This document shows, one piece after another, positions 54,562 to 63,314 of a DNA stretch of 64,000 bases (position 1 is the stretch's first letter; every line of letters begins with the position of its first letter). The stretch is from Mesorhizobium sp. 131-2-1 (GTDB lineage: Bacteria; Pseudomonadota; Alphaproteobacteria; Rhizobiales; Rhizobiaceae). The notes under the pieces were generated by a model. The model saw only the letters and a list, made by a program, of their open reading frames with translations. It did not search any database and had not been told where the DNA came from. The stretch covers positions 6,758,501 through 6,822,500 of the forward strand of contig NZ_AP023247.1 of NCBI RefSeq assembly GCF_016756535.1, given 5' to 3'. A program made the position numbers and the translations under genes.

Positions 54562-55370
54562 TTCCTTGCTCCCACTTCGGAAACTTCGCCCGACTTGATC
54601 AGCCGCACCGTGCCGCGCCGGCCGTTGCCGGAAACGAGATAGTCGGCCTCGCTCAAATTCTTTTCGCTGGTGTCCGTGATCGAACGCAGCGCCAACGTCA
54701 GGCGATCGGCCATCTGCTGCGCGACCGTGATGATTTCGGCCTGCTGCGGCGTCAGCTCCAGAGTGGCGGTCTGGCCGACCCTGGTCTTCTTGCCCTCCTC
54801 GTCCTCCTGAATGGTCTGGTCGATGGCCAGGACGCGGATGTTCTTCAGGATGGTCTCGGTGGTGAACCCGCTGCCGCCCGTTCCAGTGTCGGAACGGCGG
54901 GTCATGATGACGTCGACGAAATCATTGGGAAGGATGAAGCCGCCCGCCGAAGTGTCGGCCGATACGGCAGTGGCGACGGCGCGCATGCCGCTGGGCAGGA
55001 TCGACGACATGAAGCTCTGCCCCTCGCCGATCAGCTTGGAGCGCCTCAGCGGCTCGCCGGTGTACATCGCCACGCGGGCAACGGAGCCTTTCAGCTTGTC
55101 CAGCGCATCGGGCTCGGCGGCGCGGGTGATGAAATTGGCATTGATGCCGCCGGACGGCCACGACTCCCAGCTGATGTTGTTCTCCAGCGGGCTGCCCATG
55201 GCGACATCGCCGGACAGGACGAGCACGTCCTGCAGCGCGATGGCCGGCGCCTTGGGGGAATCGACGATGACCTGGGGCGGCGGAGCCACCACCATCTTCT
55301 TCGCGACATAGCCTGCGCCGCCCGCCGCGGCCACCGCCACGCTTAGTATGATCAGTCGGGATGCTGGCAT
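54558..55370 (-). CDS. cpaB: CpaB/RcpC pilus-assembly protein
   Basis: The product is 270 aa with an N-terminal membrane anchor (RLIILSVAVAAAGGAGYVAKKM), a SAF-like domain (LPSGMRAVATAVSADTSAGGFI then NDFVDVIM), and a C-terminal beta domain. It is the first gene of the cpaB-C-D-E-F-tadB-tadC operon. The start is the ATG at 55370 (MPASRLI); the longer frame lacks homology. An AT-rich stretch and a near-CtrA box lie about 100 bases upstream. Confidence 0.92.
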   Translation of the reverse strand: MPASRLIILSVAVAAAGGAGYVAKKMVVAPPPQVIVDSPKAPAIALQDVLVLSGDVAMGSPLENNISWESWPSGGINANFITRAAEPDALDKLKGSVARVAMYTGEPLRRSKLIGEGQSFMSSILPSGMRAVATAVSADTSAGGFILPNDFVDVIMTRRSDTGTGGSGFTTETILKNIRVLAIDQTIQEDEEGKKTRVGQTATLELTPQQAEIITVAQQMADRLTLALRSITDTSEKNLSEADYLVSGNGRRGTVRLIKSGEVSEVGARK

Positions 55371-55466
55371 CTGTCCGAACCCTCGCCTTTGGCAAACCAC
55401 CTAGCCAGGGCGGACTTTGCAGCCGCAATCGTCAAAACAAGGTTAATGTAATGCTTACGATCGTGA

Positions 55467-55481
55467 TTAATTTAAGGTTTA
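55467..55481. promoter_or_regulatory. near-consensus CtrA box upstream of cpaB
   Basis: TTAA-TTTAAGG-TTTA (one mismatch from TTAA-N7-TTAA) lies 97 bases upstream of cpaB in a markedly A/T-rich block (55440-55495). A weaker copy, TTAA-TGTAATG-CTTA, is at 55443. Confidence 0.45.
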
Positions 55482-55517
55482 CATAAATTAGAATGAACCG
55501 CCTCCGGCATGCGAAAA

Positions 55518-55534
55518 GGGCGGCCGAGCCGCCC
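55518..55534 (-). terminator. terminator of cpaA
   Basis: GGGCGGC and GCCGCCC with a 3-base loop, followed on the minus strand by TTTTC, 43 bases after the cpaA stop. Confidence 0.65.
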
Positions 55535-55577
55535 TATTCAAAAAACGAGATGCGTCAGGCGCGGGATAGTGAAGCGG

Positions 55578-56096
55578 CTATGTGGCCAGCCTTGCCAGCG
55601 CCCACACCATCAAAGGCGAATCCGGATAGACGAGCAACCCGCCAATGCCGAGCGCGATGCCGTAGGGGACGCCGTTCGCCTCGTCGGCAAAGTGACGCAA
55701 GAATGGATTGTGGCCGGTAAAGGCCGCCAGCGGCGATTTCCGGTAGGCGAGGATGGCGAGGGTCAACAGGCCGCCGATGAGTGTCGAAGCCACCAGATAT
55801 TCGAGAAGATGGATATTGAAGCCCATCCACAATGCCGTGGCGGCGAGCAGCTTGGCGTCGCCGCCGCCCATGCCGCCAAGGGCGAACAGGCCGAAGGTCA
55901 CGGTCAGCACCAGGAAACCTGCCGCGAAATGCCAGCCATAAGTCGCCCAGTCCATTCCGGTCAGCGGCGCCACCAGGGCAAAGACGGTCACCAGCAGCAC
56001 CGACACGCGATTGGCGATCGTCATCGACAATATGTCCGAGATCGCGGCAAACAGCATGCAGAACGGAAAGACGACGAAGATCAGCGCTTCAAGCAT
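55578..56096 (-). CDS. cpaA: CpaA/TadV prepilin peptidase
   Basis: The product is 172 aa, all membrane helices, with the two aspartates of aspartic prepilin peptidases (SDILSM near the N-terminus and MGGGDAKLL in the middle). It cleaves the prepilin leader of Flp and related proteins. It is the gene after flp, 172 bases away, behind a terminator, so it may have its own promoter or depend on read-through. Confidence 0.93.
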   Translation of the reverse strand: MLEALIFVVFPFCMLFAAISDILSMTIANRVSVLLVTVFALVAPLTGMDWATYGWHFAAGFLVLTVTFGLFALGGMGGGDAKLLAATALWMGFNIHLLEYLVASTLIGGLLTLAILAYRKSPLAAFTGHNPFLRHFADEANGVPYGIALGIGGLLVYPDSPLMVWALARLAT

Positions 56097-56208
56097 GGGC
56101 GTGGTGCCTGCGGTCGAGTTCTAGCCAGTGCAGTCTAGGCATGCACGATTAACGATTGATGAGACCGGGCAATCAAAATCGCCTGGTTTTTGCGAAAGGC
56201 GCATCACG

Positions 56209-56236
56209 AAAAAAGGGCCGCCAGAAGAGGCGGCCC
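56209..56236 (-). terminator. intrinsic terminator after flp
   Basis: GGGCCGCC and GGCGGCCC with a 6-base loop and six T (minus strand) directly after. It sits 33 bases behind the flp stop, so abundant pilin mRNA can be made apart from cpaA. Confidence 0.9.
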
Positions 56237-56268
56237 TTTCGCTTGAAGAAGCCAATTCGCTTCAGGTA

Positions 56269-56439
56269 TCAGGAATTTTCGACCTTGGTGGCGATCGCGT
56301 TGAACTTGTTGTTCAGCGCATTGCCGAGGGCGCCAGCGCCGACCATGATGGCGAGCGCGATGAGAGCGGCGATCAGGCCGTATTCGATAGCGGTCGCACC
56401 GGACTCGTTCTTCACAAAACGTGCAATGAGATTAGACAT
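56269..56439 (-). CDS. flp: Flp/Fap pilin (major Tad pilus subunit)
   Basis: This is a 56-codon gene. After a short leader (MSNLIARFVKNESG) the Flp signature follows: ATAIEYGLIAALIALAIM, with the Glu at position 5 of the mature protein and the conserved Tyr next to it; cleavage by CpaA would be after Gly14. The C-terminus is short and polar (NKFNAIATKVENS). AGGAG lies 7 bases before the ATG. It is the major pilin and the first gene of the locus, divergent from the pilus N-domain gene across a region rich in cell-cycle motifs. Confidence 0.97.
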   Translation of the reverse strand: MSNLIARFVKNESGATAIEYGLIAALIALAIMVGAGALGNALNNKFNAIATKVENS

Positions 56440-56796
56440 TCGAGAGCTCCTACTCCACGTGTTACAGCACTTCCGTCAACTTCTCTTGCCGGTTGATCGG
56501 ATGCTGCCCAATCTAGGGAGAAGCCCTTTCGATCGGCTTAATAAACAGCCTTACCGATTCCTTTCCGGTCCCGAATCGGTTGCTTGGTTAATCGTCGGCT
56601 AAAGTAGTGAAGGGCGGTCCCGCCTCCCGCAAAGCAGCGGCAGAGAGGGGTTTCCCGACAATCGTCGCGGTAGCGATCACTGCCAATATGGCAGGCAATC
56701 GAAGCCCGATGTTAATCGCGCTAGCACGGGCTTAACCCTTGGTTCACCAATCTCGTTCATGTTCCGTTGAACAGTTTGCCGCCCTGGAGCGTCCTG
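56440..56796. promoter_or_regulatory. pilin upstream region with GANTC inverted repeat and CtrA-like boxes
   Basis: This is the non-coding space between flp (left) and the N-domain gene (right). ACCGATTC (56553-56560) and GAATCGGT (56573-56580) form a perfect 8-base inverted repeat with a GANTC in each arm. TTAA-TCGTCGG-CTAA (56588-56602) and TTAA-CCCTTGG-TTCA (56732-56746) are near-consensus CtrA boxes with one mismatch each. Both gene starts are plausible targets. Confidence 0.5.
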
Positions 56797-57219
56797 ATGA
56801 CCGGATTGAGATCGTCGTTTGCAGTTGCCGCGCTTCTCGCCGCCGCCGCTTTCGTCATGCCGGCCAAGGCTGGACCCGGCATTGAAGTCACCATGAACCA
56901 GGCCAAGATCGTCAAGCTGTCCCGCGCGGCCGACACGATCGTCATAGGCAATCCGGCGATCGCGGATGCCTCCGTGCAGGATGCCTCGACCATCGTGCTG
57001 ACCGGTAAGGGATTCGGTGTCACCAACCTGGTCGTCCTTGACCAGGAAGGCAGCCCGATCATCGACGAACAGGTTACCGTTGTGCGGCAGGACGCATCCT
57101 CGGTCAGAATCTACAGGCGTTCCGAGATCCAGACCATGTCCTGCACGCCTTATTGCGAGAGCTCCTACAAGAGCGACAGCGAGAGAGCCTCGGAAGCCGA
57201 GATGAGTGCCGGCCACTGA
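56797..57219 (+). CDS. pilus-assembly N-domain protein
   Basis: The product is 140 aa with a signal peptide (SSFAVAALLAAAAFVMPAKA) and the domain seen at the N-terminus of CpaC secretins (IVKLSRAADTIVIGNPAIADASV... then GFGVTNLVVLDQ), followed by a short basic/Cys-containing tail. It may be a periplasmic assistant of the secretin. The start is the ATG at 56797 with GGAG upstream; an ATG 10 codons earlier is an alternative. Confidence 0.8.
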   Translation: MTGLRSSFAVAALLAAAAFVMPAKAGPGIEVTMNQAKIVKLSRAADTIVIGNPAIADASVQDASTIVLTGKGFGVTNLVVLDQEGSPIIDEQVTVVRQDASSVRIYRRSEIQTMSCTPYCESSYKSDSERASEAEMSAGH

Positions 57220-57369
57220 ATAGCCGGCCGCAGGCCTGGTCCGCGCCGCCGGCCACGGTTAGCGGCTGGTTAAGGGCGTTCCGACGAATCTAACGGTCAT
57301 CCAAACCGGACCTCAATGGGTTTTGGCTAGTGTTCCGGCCGACATCACAAGGATCGGCAGGGAGGGGGC

Positions 57370-57960
57370 ATGCGCAGGAATCCGGCACCCGGGGACGACA
57401 ATCGCGGCAAAGGGTGGACGAGGCTCCGCTCCCGCTTTCTTGGTGACCGGCGCGGCAGCACGGCGATGGAATTCGCGATGCTTGCCCTGCCTTTCGCTCT
57501 CCTCGTCTTCGCCATCCTCGAAAGCTGCATTTCATTTGCTGGCCAGGAAGTGATGGCCAATGTCACGGACGACATCGCCCGCCAGTTGCGCACCGGCCAG
57601 CTGAGGCCGGCCGACGTGGCCGGATCCAAATTGCAGAACATGATCTGCGCCAAGCTGGAGATCATAGTCGCAAAGAACTGTCCGGGATTGCTTGTGGACC
57701 TGCGCGAATATCCGACCTTTGCGGACGCCGCCACGGCAAGCTTCAAGATCGTCAATGGCGACATCGTGCTGACGCAGGGCACGAATTCGACGAGCTTCGG
57801 CGTATCGCCGGGGCTGGCCGAATCGAGAAACATGCTGCGCGTCTTCTACAAATGGCCGGTCATGACCGACTTCATGGCCAAGTCGATGGCCAATCTGAAG
57901 GACGGCAACACGCTGCACTTCGCGTCGGTGACCTGGCAGAACGAACCGTTCGACAATTGA
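57370..57960 (+). CDS. TadE-type pseudopilin
   Basis: The product is 196 aa. After a polar leader (RFLGDRRGSTAMEFAMLAL) comes a hydrophobic helix (LPFALLVFAILESCISFAG), the TadE signature; the rest is periplasmic. TadE/F proteins are minor pilin-like subunits processed by CpaA. GGAGGGG lies just before the ATG. Confidence 0.85.
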   Translation: MRRNPAPGDDNRGKGWTRLRSRFLGDRRGSTAMEFAMLALPFALLVFAILESCISFAGQEVMANVTDDIARQLRTGQLRPADVAGSKLQNMICAKLEIIVAKNCPGLLVDLREYPTFADAATASFKIVNGDIVLTQGTNSTSFGVSPGLAESRNMLRVFYKWPVMTDFMAKSMANLKDGNTLHFASVTWQNEPFDN

Positions 57961-57998
57961 GATTTGCGGGCATGCTTCGGCAAAACGGGGGTAAGGGC

Positions 57999-58619
57999 AT
58001 GTATCGTGCGGGGGCACATCGGGGGATTTCGGCGGTCTGGACAAGAGCGATGCGGTTTTGCGCCGATCGCCGCGGCGTCGCGGCAATCGAGTTCGCCTTC
58101 ATCGTGCCGCTGCTGCTCATCATGTATTTCGTGACCATGGAGGCCTCGCAGGCCATCGAGACCAGCAAGAAGGTCAGCCGCATCGGCAGCATGGTGGCGG
58201 ACCTCGTCACGCAGCAGAATACGATCACCAAGGCGGATCTCGACGCGATCATGAAGATCGGCACGTCGACCTTGAAGCCCTACAACCGGTCGACCCCCAA
58301 GATCGTCATCACGGCGATAGAGGTGACGACCGACACGACGCCGAAGGTGCAGGTCGTCTGGTCGCGCAAGCTGGTCAACGGGGCCACCAGCGTCGATGCC
58401 GCAAAGACCAGCACCACAACGATTCCCACGTCGCTGAAGGTCGCCGGCACCTTCCTCATCCGTGTCGAAAGCGACCTTGCCTATGTGCCGATCATCGCCT
58501 GGTCGGCGGACAGCCAGGAGCGGATTGGACTGACCTCGGCTTTCAGCCACATTTCGATGAGCGAGACCTACTATTTGCGGCCCCGTCGGAGCACGACGAT
58601 CCCCTGTGGCGATTGTTGA
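57999..58619 (+). CDS. TadE/TadG-type pseudopilin
   Basis: The product is 206 aa. Its N-terminal signature RRGVAAIEFAFIVPLLLIMYF is the TadE-like membrane segment, followed by a periplasmic domain with no recognised enzyme motif. I chose the ATG at 57999; an ATG at 57972 is equally possible and would add 9 residues. It is codirectional with the previous gene, 38 bases away. Confidence 0.8.
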   Translation: MYRAGAHRGISAVWTRAMRFCADRRGVAAIEFAFIVPLLLIMYFVTMEASQAIETSKKVSRIGSMVADLVTQQNTITKADLDAIMKIGTSTLKPYNRSTPKIVITAIEVTTDTTPKVQVVWSRKLVNGATSVDAAKTSTTTIPTSLKVAGTFLIRVESDLAYVPIIAWSADSQERIGLTSAFSHISMSETYYLRPRRSTTIPCGDC

Positions 58620-58634
58620 CCACCCCGGTTCTGG

Positions 58635-58671
58635 AGCGGTTCAGCTTTCGCTAGAACCGCCGAACCGCTCT
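58635..58671. terminator. hairpin between the TadG-like gene and the PhnD-like gene
   Basis: GAGCGGTTC and GAACCGCTC (perfect 9-base arms) lie between two convergent genes; read on the plus strand it is followed by TGTCTCTTTG. Confidence 0.5.
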
Positions 58672-58749
58672 GTCTCTTTGTCCTGACGCCATTCCGGACG
58701 GAAAACCGCTGCGCACTTTTCCTGGAATTGCGCTAGCCGCTCGCCCTGG

Positions 58750-59760
58750 CTATTGCCGGTTGTCTTTGCCCGACACCAGCCGCACGATCGCCGACGCCAT
58801 CGCATAGTCCGTTTGCGAGGCGAGCGCGAACCCACCGGGATGCGTTGCCTCCAGGAGATCGTAGACATCGGGCGTAATCGACTTCAGGTTGGTGAGAAAC
58901 ACGGTGAGCCGGCGCTTGGCCTCGGGGTCGAGATCGCTGCGCACGGCGTGCGGGCCGTATCTCAGCAGCCCTGACGTCCACACCACTTCAAGGGACGTCT
59001 TCGAAAGACCCGCTGCTTCCAGCCGCGCCACCGTGCCGTTCGGATCCGCCGCCTGGTCGTCCGCGCCGGCCGGCTGGTCCGCGGGGAAGGCCGGCTGAGT
59101 GTCGGGTACAGCCGTTTTGCCATCCGCCGTGGAGGCCACCCAGCCGAACAGGGCATCGGCCTCACCATCGGCCAGCATCGCTTCGGCGGCGGCCGTCGAA
59201 GCGGCGTGCACCAGATAGGGCGAGTCCTCGCTGATTCCGACGCCGGCGGCCGTCAGCCCGGCAAGCGGCAGAAGCGAACCGCCAACGCTGTCGGCAGGCG
59301 CCATGGCGATCCTGTAGCTGGCCATGGCGGCAAGGTCCGGGACCTTGCCGTCGCGCGTCACGAGGACGGAGCGAATGCCGGTGGCGCCATCCGCATCGAC
59401 CGGCGCCACCAGAGGTTCGACGCATCCGCAGCGCTCGGAGGCCGTCGCGTAGGCGATCGCCGAATAGACGGCGTATTGGATCCGTCCATCCACCTGCGCC
59501 TCGATCAGCGCCTGGTAGTCGCGGGCGACGACGAACTCCACCTTCATGCCCAGTGCCTTCGTATAGGCGTCGGTCAGCAGCGCCAGGCCCGGAACGGTGT
59601 TGCCGCCACCCGGTTCGGCGACGATGCCGATGCGAAACGTGCCGATATCATCGCGCCAGTCGGCGCTGGCCGTGTCCGGCCAGGATGCGGCCAGCAACGC
59701 CAGAGCAGCCAGGCAGGTCCTGAAGGCAGGTCTTGCCGAAAATCCGCTGCGCCGTCTCAT
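58750..59760 (-). CDS. PhnD-like phosphate/phosphonate-type solute-binding protein
   Basis: The product is 336 aa with a signal peptide ([18 protein letters not shown]) and the PhnD-type periplasmic binding fold ([21 protein letters not shown], then [27 protein letters not shown] and [22 protein letters not shown]). No transporter genes are adjacent. It lies between the Tad genes and deoB, convergent with the TadG-like gene. Its link to pili is unknown; it could be a sensor or orphan binding protein. Confidence 0.8.
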   Translation of the reverse strand: MRRRSGFSARPAFRTCLAALALLAASWPDTASADWRDDIGTFRIGIVAEPGGGNTVPGLALLTDAYTKALGMKVEFVVARDYQALIEAQVDGRIQYAVYSAIAYATASERCGCVEPLVAPVDADGATGIRSVLVTRDGKVPDLAAMASYRIAMAPADSVGGSLLPLAGLTAAGVGISEDSPYLVHAASTAAAEAMLADGEADALFGWVASTADGKTAVPDTQPAFPADQPAGADDQAADPNGTVARLEAAGLSKTSLEVVWTSGLLRYGPHAVRSDLDPEAKRRLTVFLTNLKSITPDVYDLLEATHPGGFALASQTDYAMASAIVRLVSGKDNRQ

Positions 59761-59894
59761 CCCTGCCCCGCCCGTGCCGGCATCCCATCTCGCCCGACTA
59801 TCGCGCCGAGCGGTTGCCGTTTGGTTTCCGAATTGCCAATGGCGATGCGGAACCCTATGTCTGGGGCCGCAGACAGGCAACAATGACCCTTTTG

Positions 59895-61145
59895 ATGGCG
59901 CGCGCTTTCCTCTTTGTCCTCGACTCTTTCGGCATCGGCGGCGCCGCCGATGCCCAGCACTATGGCGATGCCGGCGCCGACACGTTCGGACACATCGCGC
60001 TCGCCTGCGCCGAGGGCCGCGCGGACCGCGAAGGCCTGCGCCATGGACCGCTCGCCGTGCCCAGCATGGTGTCGCTTGGGCTTGCCCGCGCGGCAGAGAC
60101 CGCGACGGGATTCCGCTTCGACAATGGCGGCGCGGCACCGCTTGCCGCGGCCCTGCGCGGCGCGGCGCAGGAAATCTCCAGCGGCAAGGACACGCCGTCC
60201 GGCCACTGGGAGATCGCCGGCCTGCCGGTGCGTTTCGACTGGGGTTACTTCCCCGAAACGGTGCCCGCCTTCCCGGCCGCGTTGACCGAGGCGATGATCC
60301 GGGAGGGAAAGGTGCCCGGCATTCTGGGCAATTGCCATGCCGGCGGAATCGAGATCATCGAGCGGTTCGGCGAGGAGCATATCCGCACCGGCAAGCCGAT
60401 CTGCTACACCTCGGTCGATTCCGTCCTGCAGATCGCCGCGCACGAAACGCATTTCGGCCTCGAACGGCTCTACGAATTCTGCAAGACGGTGCGCAGGCTG
60501 GTCGATCCGCTGAACATCGGCCGCGTTATCGCGCGGCCCTTTGTCGGCGAAACCGTCGCCACCTTCGAACGGACATACAACCGCCGCGACTATGCGGTGC
60601 CGCCGCCGGAGCCAACCCTGCTCGACCGGCTGACCGGGCGCGGCAGCAAGGTCATCGCGGTCGGCAAGATCGGCGACATCTTCGCGCATCGCGGCATCTC
60701 GGAGGTGCGCAAGGCTGCCGGCAACATGGCGATGTTCGACAAGGCGCTCGGTGCGATGGACGATGCCGGCGACGGCGACCTGGTGTTTGCCAATTTCGTC
60801 GATTTCGATACGGAGTTCGGCCACCGGCGCGATGTCGCCGGCTATGCCGCGGCACTGGAGGCGTTCGACCGGCGCCTGCCCGAGGCGCTGGCGAAACTCA
60901 AGCAAGGCGACCTCTTCATCCTCACCGCGGACCATGGCAACGATCCGACCTGGCGCGGAGCCGACCATACGCGCGAACGCATCCCGGTGATCGGCACCGC
61001 ACCGGGGCTCGCGGGCGGCGACATCGGCCTCAGACCGACTTTCGCCGATATCGGCGAGACCGTCGCGGAGCATCTCGGGCTGGCGCCCGGCCGTCACGGC
61101 ACCTCCTTTTACGCGGCGATCGGCGGCCATGCCCGAACTGCCTGA
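59895..61145 (+). CDS. deoB: phosphopentomutase
   Basis: Interconverts ribose-1- and ribose-5-phosphate (and the deoxy forms) in nucleoside salvage. The product is 416 aa with alkaline-phosphatase-superfamily metal motifs: LDSFGIGG near the start, and [11 protein letters not shown] and [10 protein letters not shown] near the C-terminus. The start is the ATG at 59895 (MARAFLF); an ATG at 59883 is also possible. Its 3' end overlaps mutM by 17 bases. Confidence 0.95.
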   Translation: MARAFLFVLDSFGIGGAADAQHYGDAGADTFGHIALACAEGRADREGLRHGPLAVPSMVSLGLARAAETATGFRFDNGGAAPLAAALRGAAQEISSGKDTPSGHWEIAGLPVRFDWGYFPETVPAFPAALTEAMIREGKVPGILGNCHAGGIEIIERFGEEHIRTGKPICYTSVDSVLQIAAHETHFGLERLYEFCKTVRRLVDPLNIGRVIARPFVGETVATFERTYNRRDYAVPPPEPTLLDRLTGRGSKVIAVGKIGDIFAHRGISEVRKAAGNMAMFDKALGAMDDAGDGDLVFANFVDFDTEFGHRRDVAGYAAALEAFDRRLPEALAKLKQGDLFILTADHGNDPTWRGADHTRERIPVIGTAPGLAGGDIGLRPTFADIGETVAEHLGLAPGRHGTSFYAAIGGHARTA

Positions 61146-62019
61146 GGTCGAAACCGTCCGGCGCGGGCTGCAGCCGGTCCTGGAAGGCGCTCGCCTGGTC
61201 AGGGTCGAAGCGCGCCGGCCCGATCTCAGGTTTCCATTTCCGGCGCGTTTCGCCGAGCGGCTGACCGGCAAAACCATCACCGCGCTCGGCCGGCGGGCCA
61301 AATACCTCACCATGCATGTCGACGGCGGTCCGGTCCTGATCTGCCATCTCGGCATGTCGGGCTCGTTCCGCATCGAGACCGCCGGCGGCGGCGAGACGCC
61401 CGGCGCGTTCCATCACGAGCGCTCCAAGAACTCCACGCACGACCATGTCGTGTTCGACGTCGAATCTCCCGCGGGCGCCCGTTCGCGCGTGATCTTCAAC
61501 GATCCGCGCCGTTTCGGCTTCATGCTGTTTGCGGAAGGACTACCCGAAACCCATCCGATGCTGACCGGCCTCGGCATCGAGCCGACCGGCAATGCGCTGG
61601 ACGGCGCCCTGCTCGCTTCTCTGCTCGCCGGCCGCAGATCGCCATTGAAGGCGGCACTGCTCGACCAGCGGCTGATCGCCGGACTCGGCAACATCTATGT
61701 GTCGGAGGCGCTGTGGCGCGCCGGCCTGTCGCCACTGCGCGAGGCAGGCACGATCGCCGGAGGTGGCAAGAAGGCCAAGGAGCAAAGCGAGCGCCTGGCC
61801 GAAGCGATCCGGTCGGTCATCGCCGACGCGATCGCGGCAGGTGGATCCTCGCTGCGCGACTATGTGCAGACCGATGGTTCGCTCGGCTATTTCCAGCATT
61901 CCTTCGCGGTCTATGACCGCGCGGGCGAGCCATGCCCGAAGCCCGGCTGCGGCGGCCATATCGAGCGCATCGTGCAGAGCGGTCGCTCGACCTTCTATTG
62001 CCGGACCTGTCAGCGGTGA
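61129..62019 (+). CDS. mutM: formamidopyrimidine-DNA glycosylase
   Basis: Removes 8-oxoguanine and formamidopyrimidines from DNA. The product is 296 aa with the catalytic Pro-Glu start (MPELPEVE), a conserved Lys in GRRAKYLTM, the H2TH region ([15 protein letters not shown]), and a C-terminal zinc finger with the four cysteines CPKPGC...CRTC. It overlaps deoB. In Rhizobiales mutM is usually followed by an enoyl-CoA hydratase, rpsT and dnaA. Confidence 0.97.
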   Translation: MPELPEVETVRRGLQPVLEGARLVRVEARRPDLRFPFPARFAERLTGKTITALGRRAKYLTMHVDGGPVLICHLGMSGSFRIETAGGGETPGAFHHERSKNSTHDHVVFDVESPAGARSRVIFNDPRRFGFMLFAEGLPETHPMLTGLGIEPTGNALDGALLASLLAGRRSPLKAALLDQRLIAGLGNIYVSEALWRAGLSPLREAGTIAGGGKKAKEQSERLAEAIRSVIADAIAAGGSSLRDYVQTDGSLGYFQHSFAVYDRAGEPCPKPGCGGHIERIVQSGRSTFYCRTCQR

Positions 62020-62059
62020 GCTAGACCGATCTCCTCAATCGGAACGAGGAGGCGATGCC

Positions 62060-62833
62060 ATGACCTATGAAACCATCATCGTGGAAACGCGCGGCAAGGT
62101 CGGGCTGATCACGCTGAACAGGCCGAAGGCGCTCAATGCGCTGAACTCCCAGGTCATGGCGGAGGTGGTCGCGGCGGTGAGCGGCTTCGGCGCCGATGCC
62201 GGCATCGGCGCGATCGTCATCACCGGTTCCGAAAAGGCCTTCGCGGCGGGCGCCGACATCAAGGAGATGCAGTCGATCGCCTTCGTCGACGCCTATACGC
62301 AGGACTTCTTCGTCGGCTGGGAGGAGCTCACCCGCATGCGCAAGCCGATCATCGCGGCGGTGGCCGGCTACGCGCTTGGCGGCGGCTGCGAACTGGCGAT
62401 GATGTGCGATTTCATCATCGCCGCGGAAACCGCCAGGTTCGGCCAGCCCGAGATCACGCTCGGCGTCATGCCCGGCATGGGCGGATCGCAACGGCTGACC
62501 CGTTTCGTCGGCAAGTCGAAGGCGATGGATATGTGCCTGACCGGGAGGATGATGGACGCGGCGGAGGCTGAGCGCTGCGGGCTGGTGTCGCGTGTCGTGC
62601 CCGCGGACGAGCTGATCGAGGAGGCCTTGAAGGCCGCGGCCAAGATCGCCGACTTCTCGCTGCCGTCGGTGATGACGACCAAGGAGGCCGTAAACCGGGC
62701 CTATGAGACGACGCTTGCCGAGGGTTTGCGGTTCGAGCGGCGGCTGTTCCATTCGCTGTTCGCGCTGGACGACCAGAAGGAAGGCATGGCTGCCTTCGCC
62801 GAGAAGCGGAAGCCCAATTTCACCAACCGATAA
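62060..62833 (+). CDS. enoyl-CoA hydratase
   Basis: The product is 257 aa with the crotonase signatures of an active hydratase: [10 protein letters not shown] (oxyanion hole), [15 protein letters not shown] and [15 protein letters not shown] (both active-site Glu). The start is the ATG at 62060 with GAGGAGG upstream. It follows mutM by 40 bases and precedes rpsT; its conserved place in this cluster is not understood. Confidence 0.95.
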   Translation: MTYETIIVETRGKVGLITLNRPKALNALNSQVMAEVVAAVSGFGADAGIGAIVITGSEKAFAAGADIKEMQSIAFVDAYTQDFFVGWEELTRMRKPIIAAVAGYALGGGCELAMMCDFIIAAETARFGQPEITLGVMPGMGGSQRLTRFVGKSKAMDMCLTGRMMDAAEAERCGLVSRVVPADELIEEALKAAAKIADFSLPSVMTTKEAVNRAYETTLAEGLRFERRLFHSLFALDDQKEGMAAFAEKRKPNFTNR

Positions 62834-62873
62834 GATGACCAGGCGCCGGCTTGAAAAAGAAGGCAAAGCGGCG

Positions 62874-62902
62874 TTGACGCGCCGGAAAAGCTGAACTATA
62901 AG
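62874..62902 (+). promoter_or_regulatory. rpsT promoter
   Basis: TTGACG (62874-62879), exactly 17 bases, TATAAG (62897-62902). Transcription would start about 82 bases upstream of rpsT. Confidence 0.75.
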
Positions 62903-62991
62903 CCGCTCCAATCGAGGCGGCCTGTGGCTGCCCGTTTGTTTTTTGCGCCCTGCGATATCGCTGGCGCCCACCAGATCAGAAGAGAGGCACC

Positions 62992-63258
62992 ATGGCCAAC
63001 ACCTCCTCGGCCAAAAAGGCAACGCGCAAGATCGCCCGCCGCGCCGCGATCAACAAGAACCGCCGCTCGCGCGTCCGCACCTATGTGCGCCAGGTCGAAG
63101 AGGCGCTGGCCTCGGGCGACAAGGCTGCGGCACTTGCCGCGTTCAAGGCCGCCGAGCCGGAATTGATGCGCGCCGCGACCAAGGGCGTGATCCACAAGAA
63201 CACGGCGTCGCGCAAGGTTTCCCGGCTGGCACACCGGGTCAAGGTACTGACTGCCTGA
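62992..63258 (+). CDS. rpsT: 30S ribosomal protein S20
   Basis: The product is 88 aa, strongly basic, with typical S20 features: [37 protein letters not shown] start and a C-terminal segment with [20 protein letters not shown]. It binds 16S rRNA in the lower 30S body. Its own strong promoter and terminator make it a single transcript. In related genomes dnaA follows rpsT. Confidence 0.98.
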   Translation: MANTSSAKKATRKIARRAAINKNRRSRVRTYVRQVEEALASGDKAAALAAFKAAEPELMRAATKGVIHKNTASRKVSRLAHRVKVLTA

Positions 63259-63286
63259 TAAGCCATCGCTAGACTTGCGTTTTTCG

Positions 63287-63314
63287 AACCCGGCGGATGA
63301 CGCCGGGTTTTTTC
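63287..63314 (+). terminator. intrinsic terminator of rpsT
   Basis: AACCCGGCG and CGCCGGGTT with a 5-base loop, followed by TTTTTC, 28 bases after the stop codon. Confidence 0.92.
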
